DNA from: Brevundimonas poindexterae
GTDB lineage: Bacteria > Pseudomonadota > Alphaproteobacteria > Caulobacterales > Caulobacteraceae
DNA length: 64,000 bases
Assembly (NCBI RefSeq): GCF_020524625.1
Contig: NZ_JAIVLL010000001.1
Location: forward strand, 868,001 to 932,000
Direction: 5' to 3'
The notes under the pieces were generated by a model that was given only the letters and a program-made list of their open reading frames with translations, searched no databases and had not been told where the DNA came from. Below are positions 20,041 to 28,899 of this stretch, in pieces. The translations under genes and the position numbers were made by a program. The number at the start of each line of letters is the position of its first letter. Within the stretch, counting starts at the first letter, position 1.

Positions 20041-20067
20041 CACCGGGCTCTGCGCCTGATGCCTCGA

Positions 20068-20098
20068 GGGCCGCTCCTGACCGGGGGCGGCCCTTTTT
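20068..20098 (+). terminator. Rho-independent terminator after exbD/tolR
   Basis: GGGCCGC at 20068-20074 pairs with GCGGCCC at 20087-20093 around an 12-base loop, followed by TTTTT. It lies 27 bases past the exbD stop codon. Confidence 0.85.
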
Positions 20099-20113
20099 GA
20101 TTCGGAGCCGGTC

Positions 20114-20464
20114 ATGACCGCAGATGAGATCAACGCCCTGATCATGGCCCTGCCCGGGGCGGAACGTGGGACGGCCTATGGCGAGCCCTGCTGGCGGATC
20201 GCGGGCAAATTCCTGACGCGCCTCCGGGCCGAGGATGACAGCCTGGCGCTGGACGTCGGCGACCGGGACCGGCGCGACCTGTTGCTGGAGATGGATCCCG
20301 AGGTCTTTCACCTGACCGACCACTACCGGCAGTACAGCTATGTCCTGATCCGAATTGCCTCCGTCGATCCGGAGTGGCTCAAAGCCGAGCTGGCACGCCG
20401 GTGGCGCAAGGTGGCCCCGGCGACGCTGAAGAAGGCGAATCCGGAGCTGGGCGCCGTCGACTGA
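20114..20464 (+). CDS. MmcQ/YjbR family protein
   Basis: The 116-residue protein fits the MmcQ/YjbR fold, with PGAERGTAYGEPCWRIAGKF near the N-terminus and RRWRKVAPATLKKANP at the end. The family resembles a double-wing DNA-binding fold, but its cellular role is not settled. It begins 16 bases after the exbD terminator, with GGAGCC before the ATG. It is probably an independent single-gene unit. Confidence 0.82.
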   Translation: MTADEINALIMALPGAERGTAYGEPCWRIAGKFLTRLRAEDDSLALDVGDRDRRDLLLEMDPEVFHLTDHYRQYSYVLIRIASVDPEWLKAELARRWRKVAPATLKKANPELGAVD

Positions 20465-20536
20465 GGCGTGTCGGATCGCATGACCACGCCGTATTCGATG
20501 TGCTAAGGGCGGACAGTCCTTCGGGGGAGAGGTCGG

Positions 20537-21076
20537 ATGCGAACGGCGGCGGTAGTGGTGGTGGTGGCTCTGGGCCTGGCGGCCTGTGAGCAGACGGCCA
20601 AGGAGGCGCCACCGCAGCGTGCGAGCCTGGAAGACGGCGATCGCTGCTTTGCGGACCGTGACTGGGGATGTGCGGCCGAGAATTATGGCGGCTACCTGAA
20701 GACCTACCCCGAGGATCCGACGGTGAACGCCCGGCTGGCCCTGGCGCGCACGCGAAGCGGCAAACACCAGGAGGCCCTGCCCGCCTATCGCAAGGCCGAA
20801 GAGCTGGGGGTCGTCACCTATGACCTCTATGCCGGCTATGCGACCAGTCTTGAGGCCACCGGCGACCTTGAAGGGGCCATTCGCGCCAACCGGAAGTCGC
20901 TCGAGATCGTGCCCAACCTTGTGGACGTCCGGGGCGCCCTGGCCGCGCAGCTGGTCCGGACGGGACAGCGGGACGAGGCCATCGCCCTGCTGGAGGAGTT
21001 CGACGCCTATCTGAAGGACAATGGCCGCCCGCCGTATTTTACGGCCCAGATTGCGTCCATCCGCGAAAAGGGCTGA
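20537..21076 (+). CDS. Tetratricopeptide-repeat lipoprotein
   Basis: The 179-residue protein has a signal peptide with lipobox GLAAC (Cys17) and about three TPR-like helical pairs. These are at roughly residues 35-70 (CAAENYGGYLKTYPEDP), 75-100 and 105-150 (GDLEGAIRANRKSLEIVPN). TPR lipoproteins usually scaffold envelope complexes, but no partner is indicated. It is preceded by GGGGGAGAGG at the expected distance from the ATG. A 70-base gap follows before the aldo/keto reductase. Confidence 0.82.
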   Translation: MRTAAVVVVVALGLAACEQTAKEAPPQRASLEDGDRCFADRDWGCAAENYGGYLKTYPEDPTVNARLALARTRSGKHQEALPAYRKAEELGVVTYDLYAGYATSLEATGDLEGAIRANRKSLEIVPNLVDVRGALAAQLVRTGQRDEAIALLEEFDAYLKDNGRPPYFTAQIASIREKG

Positions 21077-21146
21077 CGGGACCAGCGCTGTCGCGGTTGC
21101 ATCTGTCGGGTCGAAACCTAGCTAGAGGGCTCACACGGAGCCTGAC

Positions 21147-21986
21147 ATGACCGACACCCTGACCGTCGACGGACACGATATCCCCCTGCTGGGCCTCGGC
21201 ACCTGGCAGCTGGAGCCGGACGAGGCGCGGCATATGGTGGGTCACGCCCTGACGCACGGCTATCGCCATATCGACACCGCCTGGATCTACCGGAACGAAA
21301 AGGGCGTGGGCGAAGGCATCCGCGATGCGAATGTGGCGCGCGACAGCTTCTGGCTGACGACCAAGATCTGGGTCGATCATTTCAGCCATGACGCCCTGCT
21401 GAAACAGGCGGAGGAGTCGGCCGAGAGCCTGGGCACCGCGCCCGACCTGCTGCTGCTGCACTGGCCCAAGGCGACCCCGCCGCTGGCGGAGACGATCGGG
21501 GCTCTGAATGAGGCGAAGTCGCGCGGCCTGACGCGGGCCATCGGCCTGTCGAACTTTCCCTCGGCCGAATGGAAGAAGGCGCAGGACCTGTCCGAGGCCC
21601 GGCTGATCACCAATCAGGTCGAGTACCATCCCTATCTGTCGCAGAAGACGCTGATCGAGACGGCCAAGGCCCTGGGGTCGTCGATCACGGCGTGGTCGCC
21701 GCTGGCCCAGGGCAAGATCGCCAAGGACGCCACGATCCGCGCCATCGGCGAGGCCCACGGCAAGTCGGCGGGCCAGGTGACCCTGCGCTGGATCGTGCAG
21801 CAGGGTGTGATCGCCATCCCCAAGACCTCGAAGGAAAGTCGGGCGGCCGAGAACCTCGACATCTTCGATTTTACCCTGACCGACGACGAGATGGCCCGCA
21901 TCCACGCGCTGGCCAGGCCGGACGGGCGTCTGGGCGACTGGCTGGACGACGCCTTTGAATGGGATCAGGATACCGCCCAACGATAA
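21147..21986 (+). CDS. Aldo/keto reductase
   Basis: The 279-residue NADPH-dependent reductase has the full catalytic tetrad: Asp43, Tyr48 (IDTAWIYRNE), Lys73 (TTKIW) and His105 (LLHWPK). The cofactor-binding C-terminal segment IAIPKTSKESRAAENL is also present. The length and sequence style match small bacterial AKR5/AKR3-like enzymes acting on 2,5-diketo-gluconate, methylglyoxal or other carbonyls; the substrate is not readable. The small HTH gene follows 19 bases later, probably in the same transcript. Confidence 0.92.
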   Translation: MTDTLTVDGHDIPLLGLGTWQLEPDEARHMVGHALTHGYRHIDTAWIYRNEKGVGEGIRDANVARDSFWLTTKIWVDHFSHDALLKQAEESAESLGTAPDLLLLHWPKATPPLAETIGALNEAKSRGLTRAIGLSNFPSAEWKKAQDLSEARLITNQVEYHPYLSQKTLIETAKALGSSITAWSPLAQGKIAKDATIRAIGEAHGKSAGQVTLRWIVQQGVIAIPKTSKESRAAENLDIFDFTLTDDEMARIHALARPDGRLGDWLDDAFEWDQDTAQR

Positions 21987-22005
21987 GAACCGTGGGAGGT
22001 TCGAC

Positions 22006-22254
22006 GTGGGAAGTGTGCTGCCGTTTCCGGGGACGGACCCGGACGATGCCGCCGTCGGCCGGCGGCTGAAGCACTGGCGCGATCAGCGCGGGGTGGATGT
22101 CGACAGTCTGGCCGGCGCCCTGAAGCTGACGCCCGAAGCCATCCGCAGACTGGAAGCCGGCCACGCCCGGATGGACTCGATGCAGATCGCCGCGGCCACC
22201 CGCCATCTCCACCTGCCGGTCTGGGCACTGGTGTCGGACCGTCCCGCCTATTGA
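22006..22254 (+). CDS. Small helix-turn-helix (XRE-type) protein
   Basis: This is an 82-residue protein starting at a GTG six bases after GGGAGG. An ATG 51 bases upstream is in frame but lies inside the aldo/keto reductase gene and has no ribosome site. Residues about 18-75 form a Cro/C1-type helix-turn-helix: [20 protein letters not shown], then [16 protein letters not shown]. There is no ligand-binding domain. It may regulate the adjacent reductase or ubiD, but this is only positional inference. Confidence 0.78.
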   Translation: MGSVLPFPGTDPDDAAVGRRLKHWRDQRGVDVDSLAGALKLTPEAIRRLEAGHARMDSMQIAAATRHLHLPVWALVSDRPAY

Positions 22255-22306
22255 GCGACAGCCTGTCCGCGTGACAGACGCGGCGACGCCGCCTAAGCGT
22301 TTTCGC

Positions 22307-23836
22307 ATGGCCTACAAGTCGCTACGCGAATTCATCGATCTGCTGGAAGCCGAGGGCGAACTGGTGCGGGTGACCGAGCCGGTGTCGACCCATCTCGAGA
22401 TGACCGAAATCCAGACCCGGCTGCTGCGCAATGGCGGGCCGGCAGTGCTGTTCGAAAAGCCGGTCATGCCGGACGGGTCGATCAGTCCCATTCCGTGTCT
22501 GGCCAATCTGTTCGGCACGGTGAAGCGGGTGGCCATGGGCGTGACGCTGGAGGGCAGGAGCCGTACCACGGCCGCCGAACTGCGCGAGGTCGGCGAGCTG
22601 CTGGCCTTCCTGCGCAATCCGACCCCGCCGCGCGGTCTGGCCGACGCCATGGAGATGCTGCCGCTGGCCAAGACCGTCATGGCCATGCGGCCGAAGACGG
22701 TGAAGAAGGCCCCGGTGCAGGAGGTGGTGCTGAAGGGGGACCAGATCGACCTGACGTCCCTGCCGGTGCAGGGCTGCTGGCCGGGCGAGCCCGCGCCCCT
22801 GATCACCTGGGGTCTGGTGGTGACCAGGGGGCCGTCCGACGACCGCGAGGATGACTTCAACCTCGGCATCTACCGCATGCAGGTGCTGGGCAAGGACAAG
22901 GCGATCATGCGCTGGCTGGCCCATCGGGGCGGCGCCCAGCACTATGCCCGTCACAGGAAGGCCGGAAAGCGCGAGCCCCTGCCCTGCGCCGTCGTGCTGG
23001 GGGCCGATCCGGGCACCATTCTGGCGGCGGTGACGCCGGTGCCCGACACCCTGTCGGAATACCAGTTCGCGGGCCTGCTGCGCGGTCAGAAGGCCGAGCT
23101 GGTCGACTGCAAGACCGTGCCGCTGCAGGTGCCGGCCACCGCCGAGATCGTGCTGGAGGGGCACGTCCTGCTGGACGAGCACGCGCCCGAGGGCCCGTAC
23201 GGCGATCACACGGGCTATTACAATTCGGTCGAGACCTTCCCGGTCTTTCAGGTGTCGGCCATCACCATGCGCCGCGACCCCATCTATCTGACTACCTTCA
23301 CCGGGCGTCCGCCGGACGAGCCGAGCGTGCTGGGCGAGGCGCTGAACGAGGTCTTCATCCCCCTGCTGCAACAGCAGTTTCCCGAGATCACCGACTTCTG
23401 GCTGCCGCCCGAGGGGTGCAGCTATCGGATCGCCGTGGTGGCCATGAAGAAGGCCTATCCCGGTCACGCCAAGCGGGTGATGATGGGCTGCTGGAGCTAT
23501 CTGCGGCAGTTCATGTACACCAAGTGGATCATCGTGGTGGACCACGACATCGACGCCCGCGACTGGAAGGACGTCATGTGGGCTATCTCGACCAAGATGG
23601 ACCCGGCCCGCGACATCACCGTGATCGAGAACACCCCGATCGACTATCTGGACTTTGCCAGCCCCGAGAGCGGCCTCGGCTCCAAGATCGGCCTCGACGC
23701 CACGGACAAGTGGGAGCCCGAGACCAAACGCGAATGGGGCGAGGAAATCCGCATGGACGAGGCCGTGGTCGAGCGGGTCAGCGACATGTGGGACCGGCTG
23801 GGCCTGCCCGGTGACGGAACACCGATCTGGAAGTAG
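22307..23836 (+). CDS. ubiD: UbiD family decarboxylase (4-hydroxy-3-polyprenylbenzoate decarboxylase)
   Basis: The 509-residue protein has the size and order of UbiD. It begins [18 protein letters not shown], then carries [19 protein letters not shown] and the conserved [12 protein letters not shown]. The last is close to the prenylated-FMN and metal site of the family. In ubiquinone synthesis UbiD removes the ring carboxylate using prFMN made by UbiX; ubiX is not in this window. A GTG at 22271 would add 12 residues without a good ribosome site, so I chose the ATG that matches family N-termini. Confidence 0.93.
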   Translation: MAYKSLREFIDLLEAEGELVRVTEPVSTHLEMTEIQTRLLRNGGPAVLFEKPVMPDGSISPIPCLANLFGTVKRVAMGVTLEGRSRTTAAELREVGELLAFLRNPTPPRGLADAMEMLPLAKTVMAMRPKTVKKAPVQEVVLKGDQIDLTSLPVQGCWPGEPAPLITWGLVVTRGPSDDREDDFNLGIYRMQVLGKDKAIMRWLAHRGGAQHYARHRKAGKREPLPCAVVLGADPGTILAAVTPVPDTLSEYQFAGLLRGQKAELVDCKTVPLQVPATAEIVLEGHVLLDEHAPEGPYGDHTGYYNSVETFPVFQVSAITMRRDPIYLTTFTGRPPDEPSVLGEALNEVFIPLLQQQFPEITDFWLPPEGCSYRIAVVAMKKAYPGHAKRVMMGCWSYLRQFMYTKWIIVVDHDIDARDWKDVMWAISTKMDPARDITVIENTPIDYLDFASPESGLGSKIGLDATDKWEPETKREWGEEIRMDEAVVERVSDMWDRLGLPGDGTPIWK

Positions 23837-23855
23837 CCACGTGGGGAGGGGGACG

Positions 23856-25235
23856 ATGAAGAAGAGACTGGTCGCGTTTTCAGGGGTTGCCCTGCTGGCG
23901 CTGGCGGGACAGGCGGCGGCCCAGGACCGGGCGGCGATGAACTCTCTCGTCACGGGCGTCGGCGCCAAGATCAGCTGTTCGGCAGTCTTCGTATCCGGGC
24001 GGTCTCTGGAGGCAGCGGCGGCGGACTCCGACCGGCTGCTCGGCGAGCTGGGCGGCGGCATCGACTATGCGGTGGACCGCGAGGCGGCGTCTGCCTCTGC
24101 GTCGCGCGAGGGTGTCGGCCGATCAGCCTACTACCGGCCCGGTCTGGGCTGCACCCTGTCGGTGGACGGCCAGCCCCTGCCCGCCCAGGCCGATCCGCGC
24201 GATCCCTATGAGGCGAGGCCCGTCTGGCGGGTGGCCGAACCCGGGCCCGATGTGGATGCCGCAGCCCTGACCGCCGCGATGGACGCGGCCTTCCCCGCAG
24301 ACGCGGACATCGACACGCGCGCCTTTGTCGTCGTGCATCACGGCAGGATCGTTGCCGAGCGCTATGCCGAGGGTTTTGACGCCGACATGCCTCTGCTGGG
24401 CTGGTCGATGAGCAAGAGCGTAATCGCCACCCTGATCGGCCTTCTGATCGAGGACGGGCGGCTGAGCCTTGACGATACCCTGGACTGGCCGGGCTGGCCC
24501 GAAGGGGATCCGCGTCGGGACATTACGGTGGAGCAGCTGCTGCACATGTCCAGCGGGCTGGCCTTCAGCGAGGACTACGCCGGGGCGGACGACGCGACCC
24601 TGATGCTGTTCACCCAAAACGACATGGCCGCCTATGCCGCGTCCAAACCGGCTGCGGCGCCGCCGGATACGGTCTGGTCCTATTCGTCTGGCACAACGCT
24701 GATCCTGTCGCGCCTTCTGGTCGAGGTGCTGGGTAGCCCCGAGGCCGTGCAGGCCTATGCCCGCGAGCGGCTGTTCGTACCGGCGGGGATGTTGAGCGCG
24801 GTTCTGGAACAGGACGGGGCGGGCACCCCGGTCGGTAGTTCCTATGTCTATGCCTCGGCGCGCGACTGGGCCCGGTTCGGCCAGCTGTACCTGAATGGCG
24901 GCGAGATCGGGGGCCGGCGGATCCTGTCTCCGGAATGGACCGCCTGGGTGCAGCAGCCTGCGCCCGCCGACCCCACGGCCAACTATGGCGGCCAGTTCTG
25001 GCTGAACGGATGGCGCAGCCCGGATCGCGCGCGGCGCAGCATGGCGGACCTGCCGCCGGACGCCTTCAGCGCCATCGGCCACAATGGGCAGACGGTGATG
25101 ATCATCCCGTCGCTGGATGTGGTGATCGTGCGGATGGGCTGGACCACCGGGGACGCCAATTTCCGGATGAGCACAACCGCGCCTCCCGTCCTGCGAGCCC
25201 TGGGCATCCTGCCCGCCGCCGACGCCACGCCGTAG
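23856..25235 (+). CDS. Secreted serine hydrolase (beta-lactamase/class C-like fold)
   Basis: The 459-residue protein has a signal peptide ending near LAGQAAAQ (about residue 23). An N-terminal region of about 110 residues of unclear type precedes the beta-lactamase-related domain. The SXXK nucleophile motif is Ser184-Met-Ser-Lys187 in GWSMSKSV. The second motif is probably the tyrosine in VWSYSSGTT, and a C-terminal HNGQT fits the third. Such proteins include esterases and D-Ala peptidases as well as true beta-lactamases, so resistance should not be assumed. Ribosome site GGGGAGGG precedes the ATG, 19 bases after ubiD. Confidence 0.88.
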   Translation: MKKRLVAFSGVALLALAGQAAAQDRAAMNSLVTGVGAKISCSAVFVSGRSLEAAAADSDRLLGELGGGIDYAVDREAASASASREGVGRSAYYRPGLGCTLSVDGQPLPAQADPRDPYEARPVWRVAEPGPDVDAAALTAAMDAAFPADADIDTRAFVVVHHGRIVAERYAEGFDADMPLLGWSMSKSVIATLIGLLIEDGRLSLDDTLDWPGWPEGDPRRDITVEQLLHMSSGLAFSEDYAGADDATLMLFTQNDMAAYAASKPAAAPPDTVWSYSSGTTLILSRLLVEVLGSPEAVQAYARERLFVPAGMLSAVLEQDGAGTPVGSSYVYASARDWARFGQLYLNGGEIGGRRILSPEWTAWVQQPAPADPTANYGGQFWLNGWRSPDRARRSMADLPPDAFSAIGHNGQTVMIIPSLDVVIVRMGWTTGDANFRMSTTAPPVLRALGILPAADATP

Positions 25236-25247
25236 GGACCGCACCGC

Positions 25248-25865
25248 ATGAGCGCGTTCGAGTTCTTTTTCAGCTTCTATGGCCTGTTGCTGGGGCTGTC
25301 GGTGGCGGAGCTGGTCAGCGGGTTTTCGCGGGTGCTGCATGAGCGCGAGCGCATCCGGTTCGGGTGGCTGACGCCGCTGCTGGCGGTGTTCGTCGCCATC
25401 GACATCGCCACCTTCTGGAACCAGGCCTGGGTGATCTTTCGCGGGGCGCCGTTCAACTTCGCGCTGCTGGTGCTGGGGCTGGTGGTGGCCGGGACCTTCT
25501 ATGTCGCGGCCAGCGTGACCTTTCCGCGGGTGGCGATGGAGGGGCGGGACGTCGATCTGGACGACCATTTCTGGGCCCAGCGGCGGATCGTGTTTGGCTG
25601 TGTGCTGGCCGCGAACCTACTGATCGCCCTGACCTTCTTTGCCATCACGGGACTGAGCGGAGAGATCGGCCAGATCGCGCTGGGGCCGATCTTCTGGATC
25701 GGGCTGTCGATCTTCATCTGCGGGACCTCGATCGGGGCGTTTGCCAGCAATCGGAGGCTGGTGATCGGGGCGTTGCTGGTGCTGGTCGCCTATCATCTGT
25801 TCACCACCGCGCGGGCGCTGAATGTGGTGATCCAGGCGGGCGGGTGGTCTCTGCTGCAGGGCTGA
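25248..25865 (+). CDS. Hypothetical polytopic membrane protein, 205 aa
   Basis: I do not recognise a family. The protein has about six hydrophobic segments (near residues 5-25, 42-60, 70-90, 118-135, 143-163 and 170-190) joined by short loops. The first cytoplasmic loop carries HERERIRFGW. No transport or enzyme motif is visible. It begins 12 bases after the serine hydrolase gene and could be its membrane partner. Confidence 0.7.
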   Translation: MSAFEFFFSFYGLLLGLSVAELVSGFSRVLHERERIRFGWLTPLLAVFVAIDIATFWNQAWVIFRGAPFNFALLVLGLVVAGTFYVAASVTFPRVAMEGRDVDLDDHFWAQRRIVFGCVLAANLLIALTFFAITGLSGEIGQIALGPIFWIGLSIFICGTSIGAFASNRRLVIGALLVLVAYHLFTTARALNVVIQAGGWSLLQG

Positions 25866-25931
25866 GCCTGCCCGATGACACGGAGCCGGAGAGCGGCCTA
25901 AGCTCTGCTCATCCACAGCCGAGGCGAGCCC

Positions 25932-26510
25932 ATGTCCACCCCCGTCCAGACCCTGACCCATGCTGCAGAGAAGTGGTTCGGCAAGAGCCCTGACGATCTC
26001 GGCGAGCGGGAGCGGCGAGTGCTGATGAAGGCCGAGGCGCATGCCCCGATCTCGCACAATGTGAACACGACCTTCGCGGCCGAGTCGACCTTTGGCGAGC
26101 GACTGGCCGACCGGGTCGCGGCGTTCGGCGGATCGTGGACCTTCATCGTCCTGTTCTGTGTGGTGCTCGCCGGCTGGGTCGGATTGAACCTGGCGATGGC
26201 GCGGGCGGCGTTCGACCCCTACCCCTTCATCTTCCTGAACCTGATGCTGTCGATGGTCGCCGCCATCCAGGCCCCGGTCATCATGATGAGCCAGAACCGG
26301 CAGGGGGCGAAGGACCGTGCCGATGCGGCCCATGACTATGAGGTCAATCTGAAGGCCGAGATCGAGATCATGGCCCTGCATGAAAAGATGGACCGGATGC
26401 GGACGGTCGAGATGGAGGCCATGCTGGCCCGACAGGCCGAGCAGATTGCACTTTTGACGCGACTGGTCGAGCGACTGGACCCGGCGACGGATGGACGAAC
26501 CGGGGTGTGA
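25932..26510 (+). CDS. DUF1003 membrane protein
   Basis: The 192-residue protein has the DUF1003 arrangement: a soluble N-terminus (RERRVLMKAEAHAPISHNVN), two membrane helices at about 72-92 and 105-122 with PYPFIFLNLMLSMVAAIQAPVIMM (first 20 residues PYPFIFLNLMLSMVAAIQAP), and a charged helical C-terminus. The function of the family is unknown. The C-terminal part (YEVNLKAEIEIMALHEKMD) could form a coiled coil. It has its own upstream gap of 66 bases. Confidence 0.86.
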   Translation: MSTPVQTLTHAAEKWFGKSPDDLGERERRVLMKAEAHAPISHNVNTTFAAESTFGERLADRVAAFGGSWTFIVLFCVVLAGWVGLNLAMARAAFDPYPFIFLNLMLSMVAAIQAPVIMMSQNRQGAKDRADAAHDYEVNLKAEIEIMALHEKMDRMRTVEMEAMLARQAEQIALLTRLVERLDPATDGRTGV

Positions 26511-26551
26511 GAGGGTTGCCATCAAAGGGCGGCCCGGGCCATGACGGGGGC

Positions 26552-28405
26552 ATGAAAACGCCCCGTATCGCCCTTGCCCTTGCCGTCAGTCTGGCAGTGA
26601 TCCCGTTTGCGAGTCCCGTGATGTCCCAGAGTATGCCGTCTTCGTCCAACCAGGCCCTGTACGATCCGCAGCGGTTCCTGCCCCCGGCGCCGGCGTGGGA
26701 CGGGGCGAGCCGGTCCTTGCTGCGCCCGGCATCCGATCCGTGGGCGACCGACTTCGAGCGCGACCCCGAGCTGGACTTCAGCCCGAACTATGCGGACACG
26801 CGCGCCTGGTTCGACCGGCTGGATGCGGCCTCGGACTGGATCCGCATCGAGGAGTTCGGCACGTCGCCCGAGGGGCGGCCGATCTATGCGGTGATCGCGT
26901 CCAAGGACGGGGCGACGCTTGATCCGTCCAAGCCGGTGATTCTGGCGCAGGCCGGCATCCACCCCGGCGAGATCGACGGCAAGGACGCGGGCATGATGCT
27001 GCTGCGCGACATCGCCTTCTACGGGCGCGACGACCTGCTGGACGGGGCCAACCTGATTCTGATCCCGATCCTGTCGGTGGACGGGCACGAGCGGGCCAGT
27101 GCCTATTCCCGGCCGAACCAGCGCGGGCCGCGGGTGCAGGGCTGGCGCAATACGGCGACCAACCAGAACCTGAACCGGGACTATATGAAGCTGGACCAGG
27201 CCGAGATGCAGGCGGTGCGCGGTCTGGTGCTGAAGTATCAGCCGGACCTGTACGTCGACATCCACGTCACCGACGGTCTCGATTATCAATATGACGTCAC
27301 CTATGGCTACAACGGCGAGAACGGGGTGTGGTCGCGCAGCCCCGCAACCGCCCGCTGGCTGGACGCCGCCTTCAAGCCGGCCATGAATGACGCCCTTGAG
27401 GCCCAGGGCCACATCCCGGGCGAGCTGGTGTTCGGCATCGACGACCAGAACCCGCGCGCGGGCCTGTCGGACGGCGGGCTGGGCGAGCGCTTCTCGAACG
27501 GCTGGGGCTCGGCCGCCCATGTGCCAACCATCCTGATCGAGAACCACAGCCTGAAGCCCTATGACCAGCGGGTGCTGGGCACCTATGTCTTCCTCGAGAC
27601 GGCGATGAAGGTGCTGGCCGAAGACGGGGACGATCTGCGCGCGGCGGTCGAGGCGGACCGGGCGCTGCGGCCCGCGACCATTCCGACCAATTTCGAGCCG
27701 AGCAAGGAGCCGGTCTCGATCCGCCCGTTCAAGGGCATCCGCTATGAGACCTATGTCAGCCCGGCCTCGGGCCGCGAGGAGGTGCGCTGGCTGGGCGTGG
27801 CCGATCCGGAGCTGTGGCAGATGCCCTTCTACGGCTCGGTGCCGACGCTGGAGCTGGCGCGGCCCGAGGCCTATTGGGTGCCCGCGCACCGCGCCGACAT
27901 CATCGAACGCCTGAAGATGCACGGCATTGAGATGGAGACCCTGAGCGAGGCGCGGACCGTGCCGGTCGAGATGCTGCGGCTGGAGGACGTCCGCCTGTCG
28001 CCGCGCACCAATGAGGGCCATGTGCCGGTGCGCGTGGGCGGGGTCACGCCCGAGGCCCGGGAGTGGACCTTCCCCGCCGGATCGGTGCGGGTGCCGACCG
28101 ACCAGCCGCTGGGCGATGTGGTGGTGCTGCTGCTGGAGCCGCAGTCGAGCGAGAGCTTCTTTGCCTGGGGCATGTTCCTCGAGGTGCTGAACCGGGTCGA
28201 ATATATCGAGGGCTATGCCATCGCCCCGCTGGCCGAGGCGATGATGGCCGCCGATCCGGCGCTGAAGGCCGAGTTCGAGGCCAAGCTGGCCGCCGATCCC
28301 GAGTTTGCCGCCAATGGCGATGCGCGGCTGGCGTGGTTCTATGAGCGGACGCCCTTCTACGACGACCGCTTCAACCTGTATCCGATCGCGCGGGAGACAC
28401 GCTGA
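26552..28405 (+). CDS. Secreted M14-family zinc carboxypeptidase
   Basis: The 617-residue protein has an N-terminal signal peptide (ALALAVSLAVIPFASPVMS) and an M14 domain in its first 400 residues. The zinc-binding HPGE of AGIHPGEIDGKD and the later histidine in YVDIHVTDG are visible, with a candidate general base in the IENHSLK segment. A C-terminal region of about 200 residues resembles the accessory part of large bacterial M14 proteins. It probably digests peptides in the periplasm. I set the start at the ATG at 26552, where the signal peptide begins. The MAPEG gene overlaps its stop by one base. Confidence 0.88.
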   Translation: MKTPRIALALAVSLAVIPFASPVMSQSMPSSSNQALYDPQRFLPPAPAWDGASRSLLRPASDPWATDFERDPELDFSPNYADTRAWFDRLDAASDWIRIEEFGTSPEGRPIYAVIASKDGATLDPSKPVILAQAGIHPGEIDGKDAGMMLLRDIAFYGRDDLLDGANLILIPILSVDGHERASAYSRPNQRGPRVQGWRNTATNQNLNRDYMKLDQAEMQAVRGLVLKYQPDLYVDIHVTDGLDYQYDVTYGYNGENGVWSRSPATARWLDAAFKPAMNDALEAQGHIPGELVFGIDDQNPRAGLSDGGLGERFSNGWGSAAHVPTILIENHSLKPYDQRVLGTYVFLETAMKVLAEDGDDLRAAVEADRALRPATIPTNFEPSKEPVSIRPFKGIRYETYVSPASGREEVRWLGVADPELWQMPFYGSVPTLELARPEAYWVPAHRADIIERLKMHGIEMETLSEARTVPVEMLRLEDVRLSPRTNEGHVPVRVGGVTPEAREWTFPAGSVRVPTDQPLGDVVVLLLEPQSSESFFAWGMFLEVLNRVEYIEGYAIAPLAEAMMAADPALKAEFEAKLAADPEFAANGDARLAWFYERTPFYDDRFNLYPIARETR

Positions 28406-28833
28406 TGACCCTGTCGGACATCATGGGCGCCGCAGCCCACCCGGAGGCGCTGAAGGCGTTGTCGCTGTGGGCCGGCCTGCTGGTGCTGTGGCTGGTGCTG
28501 CTGTCGTGGGGCGTGGTCGGCCAGAGGCGCCGCCTGAAGGTCGCCTTCGGGGACGGCGGCCATGTGTCGCTGACGGCGGCCGGGCGCGCGTTCGGCAATG
28601 CCTCGGAATACATCCCGGCCGGACTGATCGCCTTGGTGCTGCTGGCGCTGACGGGGGCCACACCGCTGCTGATCCACGCTCTGGGTGCGACCCTGCTGGT
28701 CGGACGAATGATCCACGCCGCCGGCCTGTTGTTCCAGAAGGGGCCGTCGCTGGGCCGTATCCTCGGCATGGTGCTGACCTATGCGGTGCTGCTGTTCGCG
28801 GCAGGGCTGCTGATCGGCCGGGCGCTGGGCTGA
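28405..28833 (+). CDS. MAPEG family membrane protein
   Basis: The 142-residue protein has four membrane helices. The conserved MAPEG features are present: GNASEYIPAGLIALVLL in helix 2 and HALGATLLVGRMIHAAGLL. MAPEG proteins include microsomal glutathione transferases and leukotriene synthases; bacterial members such as YecN are poorly characterised. The start codon overlaps the M14 stop (TGATG), so the two are translationally coupled. Confidence 0.9.
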   Translation: MTLSDIMGAAAHPEALKALSLWAGLLVLWLVLLSWGVVGQRRRLKVAFGDGGHVSLTAAGRAFGNASEYIPAGLIALVLLALTGATPLLIHALGATLLVGRMIHAAGLLFQKGPSLGRILGMVLTYAVLLFAAGLLIGRALG

Positions 28834-28899
28834 CACCCGGCGAGCGAGGACGGTTGCCATGGCGGTTGCCCCCGGGGGCCGTGGCCGCCATATCGGGGC

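Noticed and set aside
23856-25235. Antibiotic-resistance beta-lactamase
   Set aside because: The SXXK motif alone fits many esterases and peptidases; the second and third motifs are not those of a true class C enzyme.
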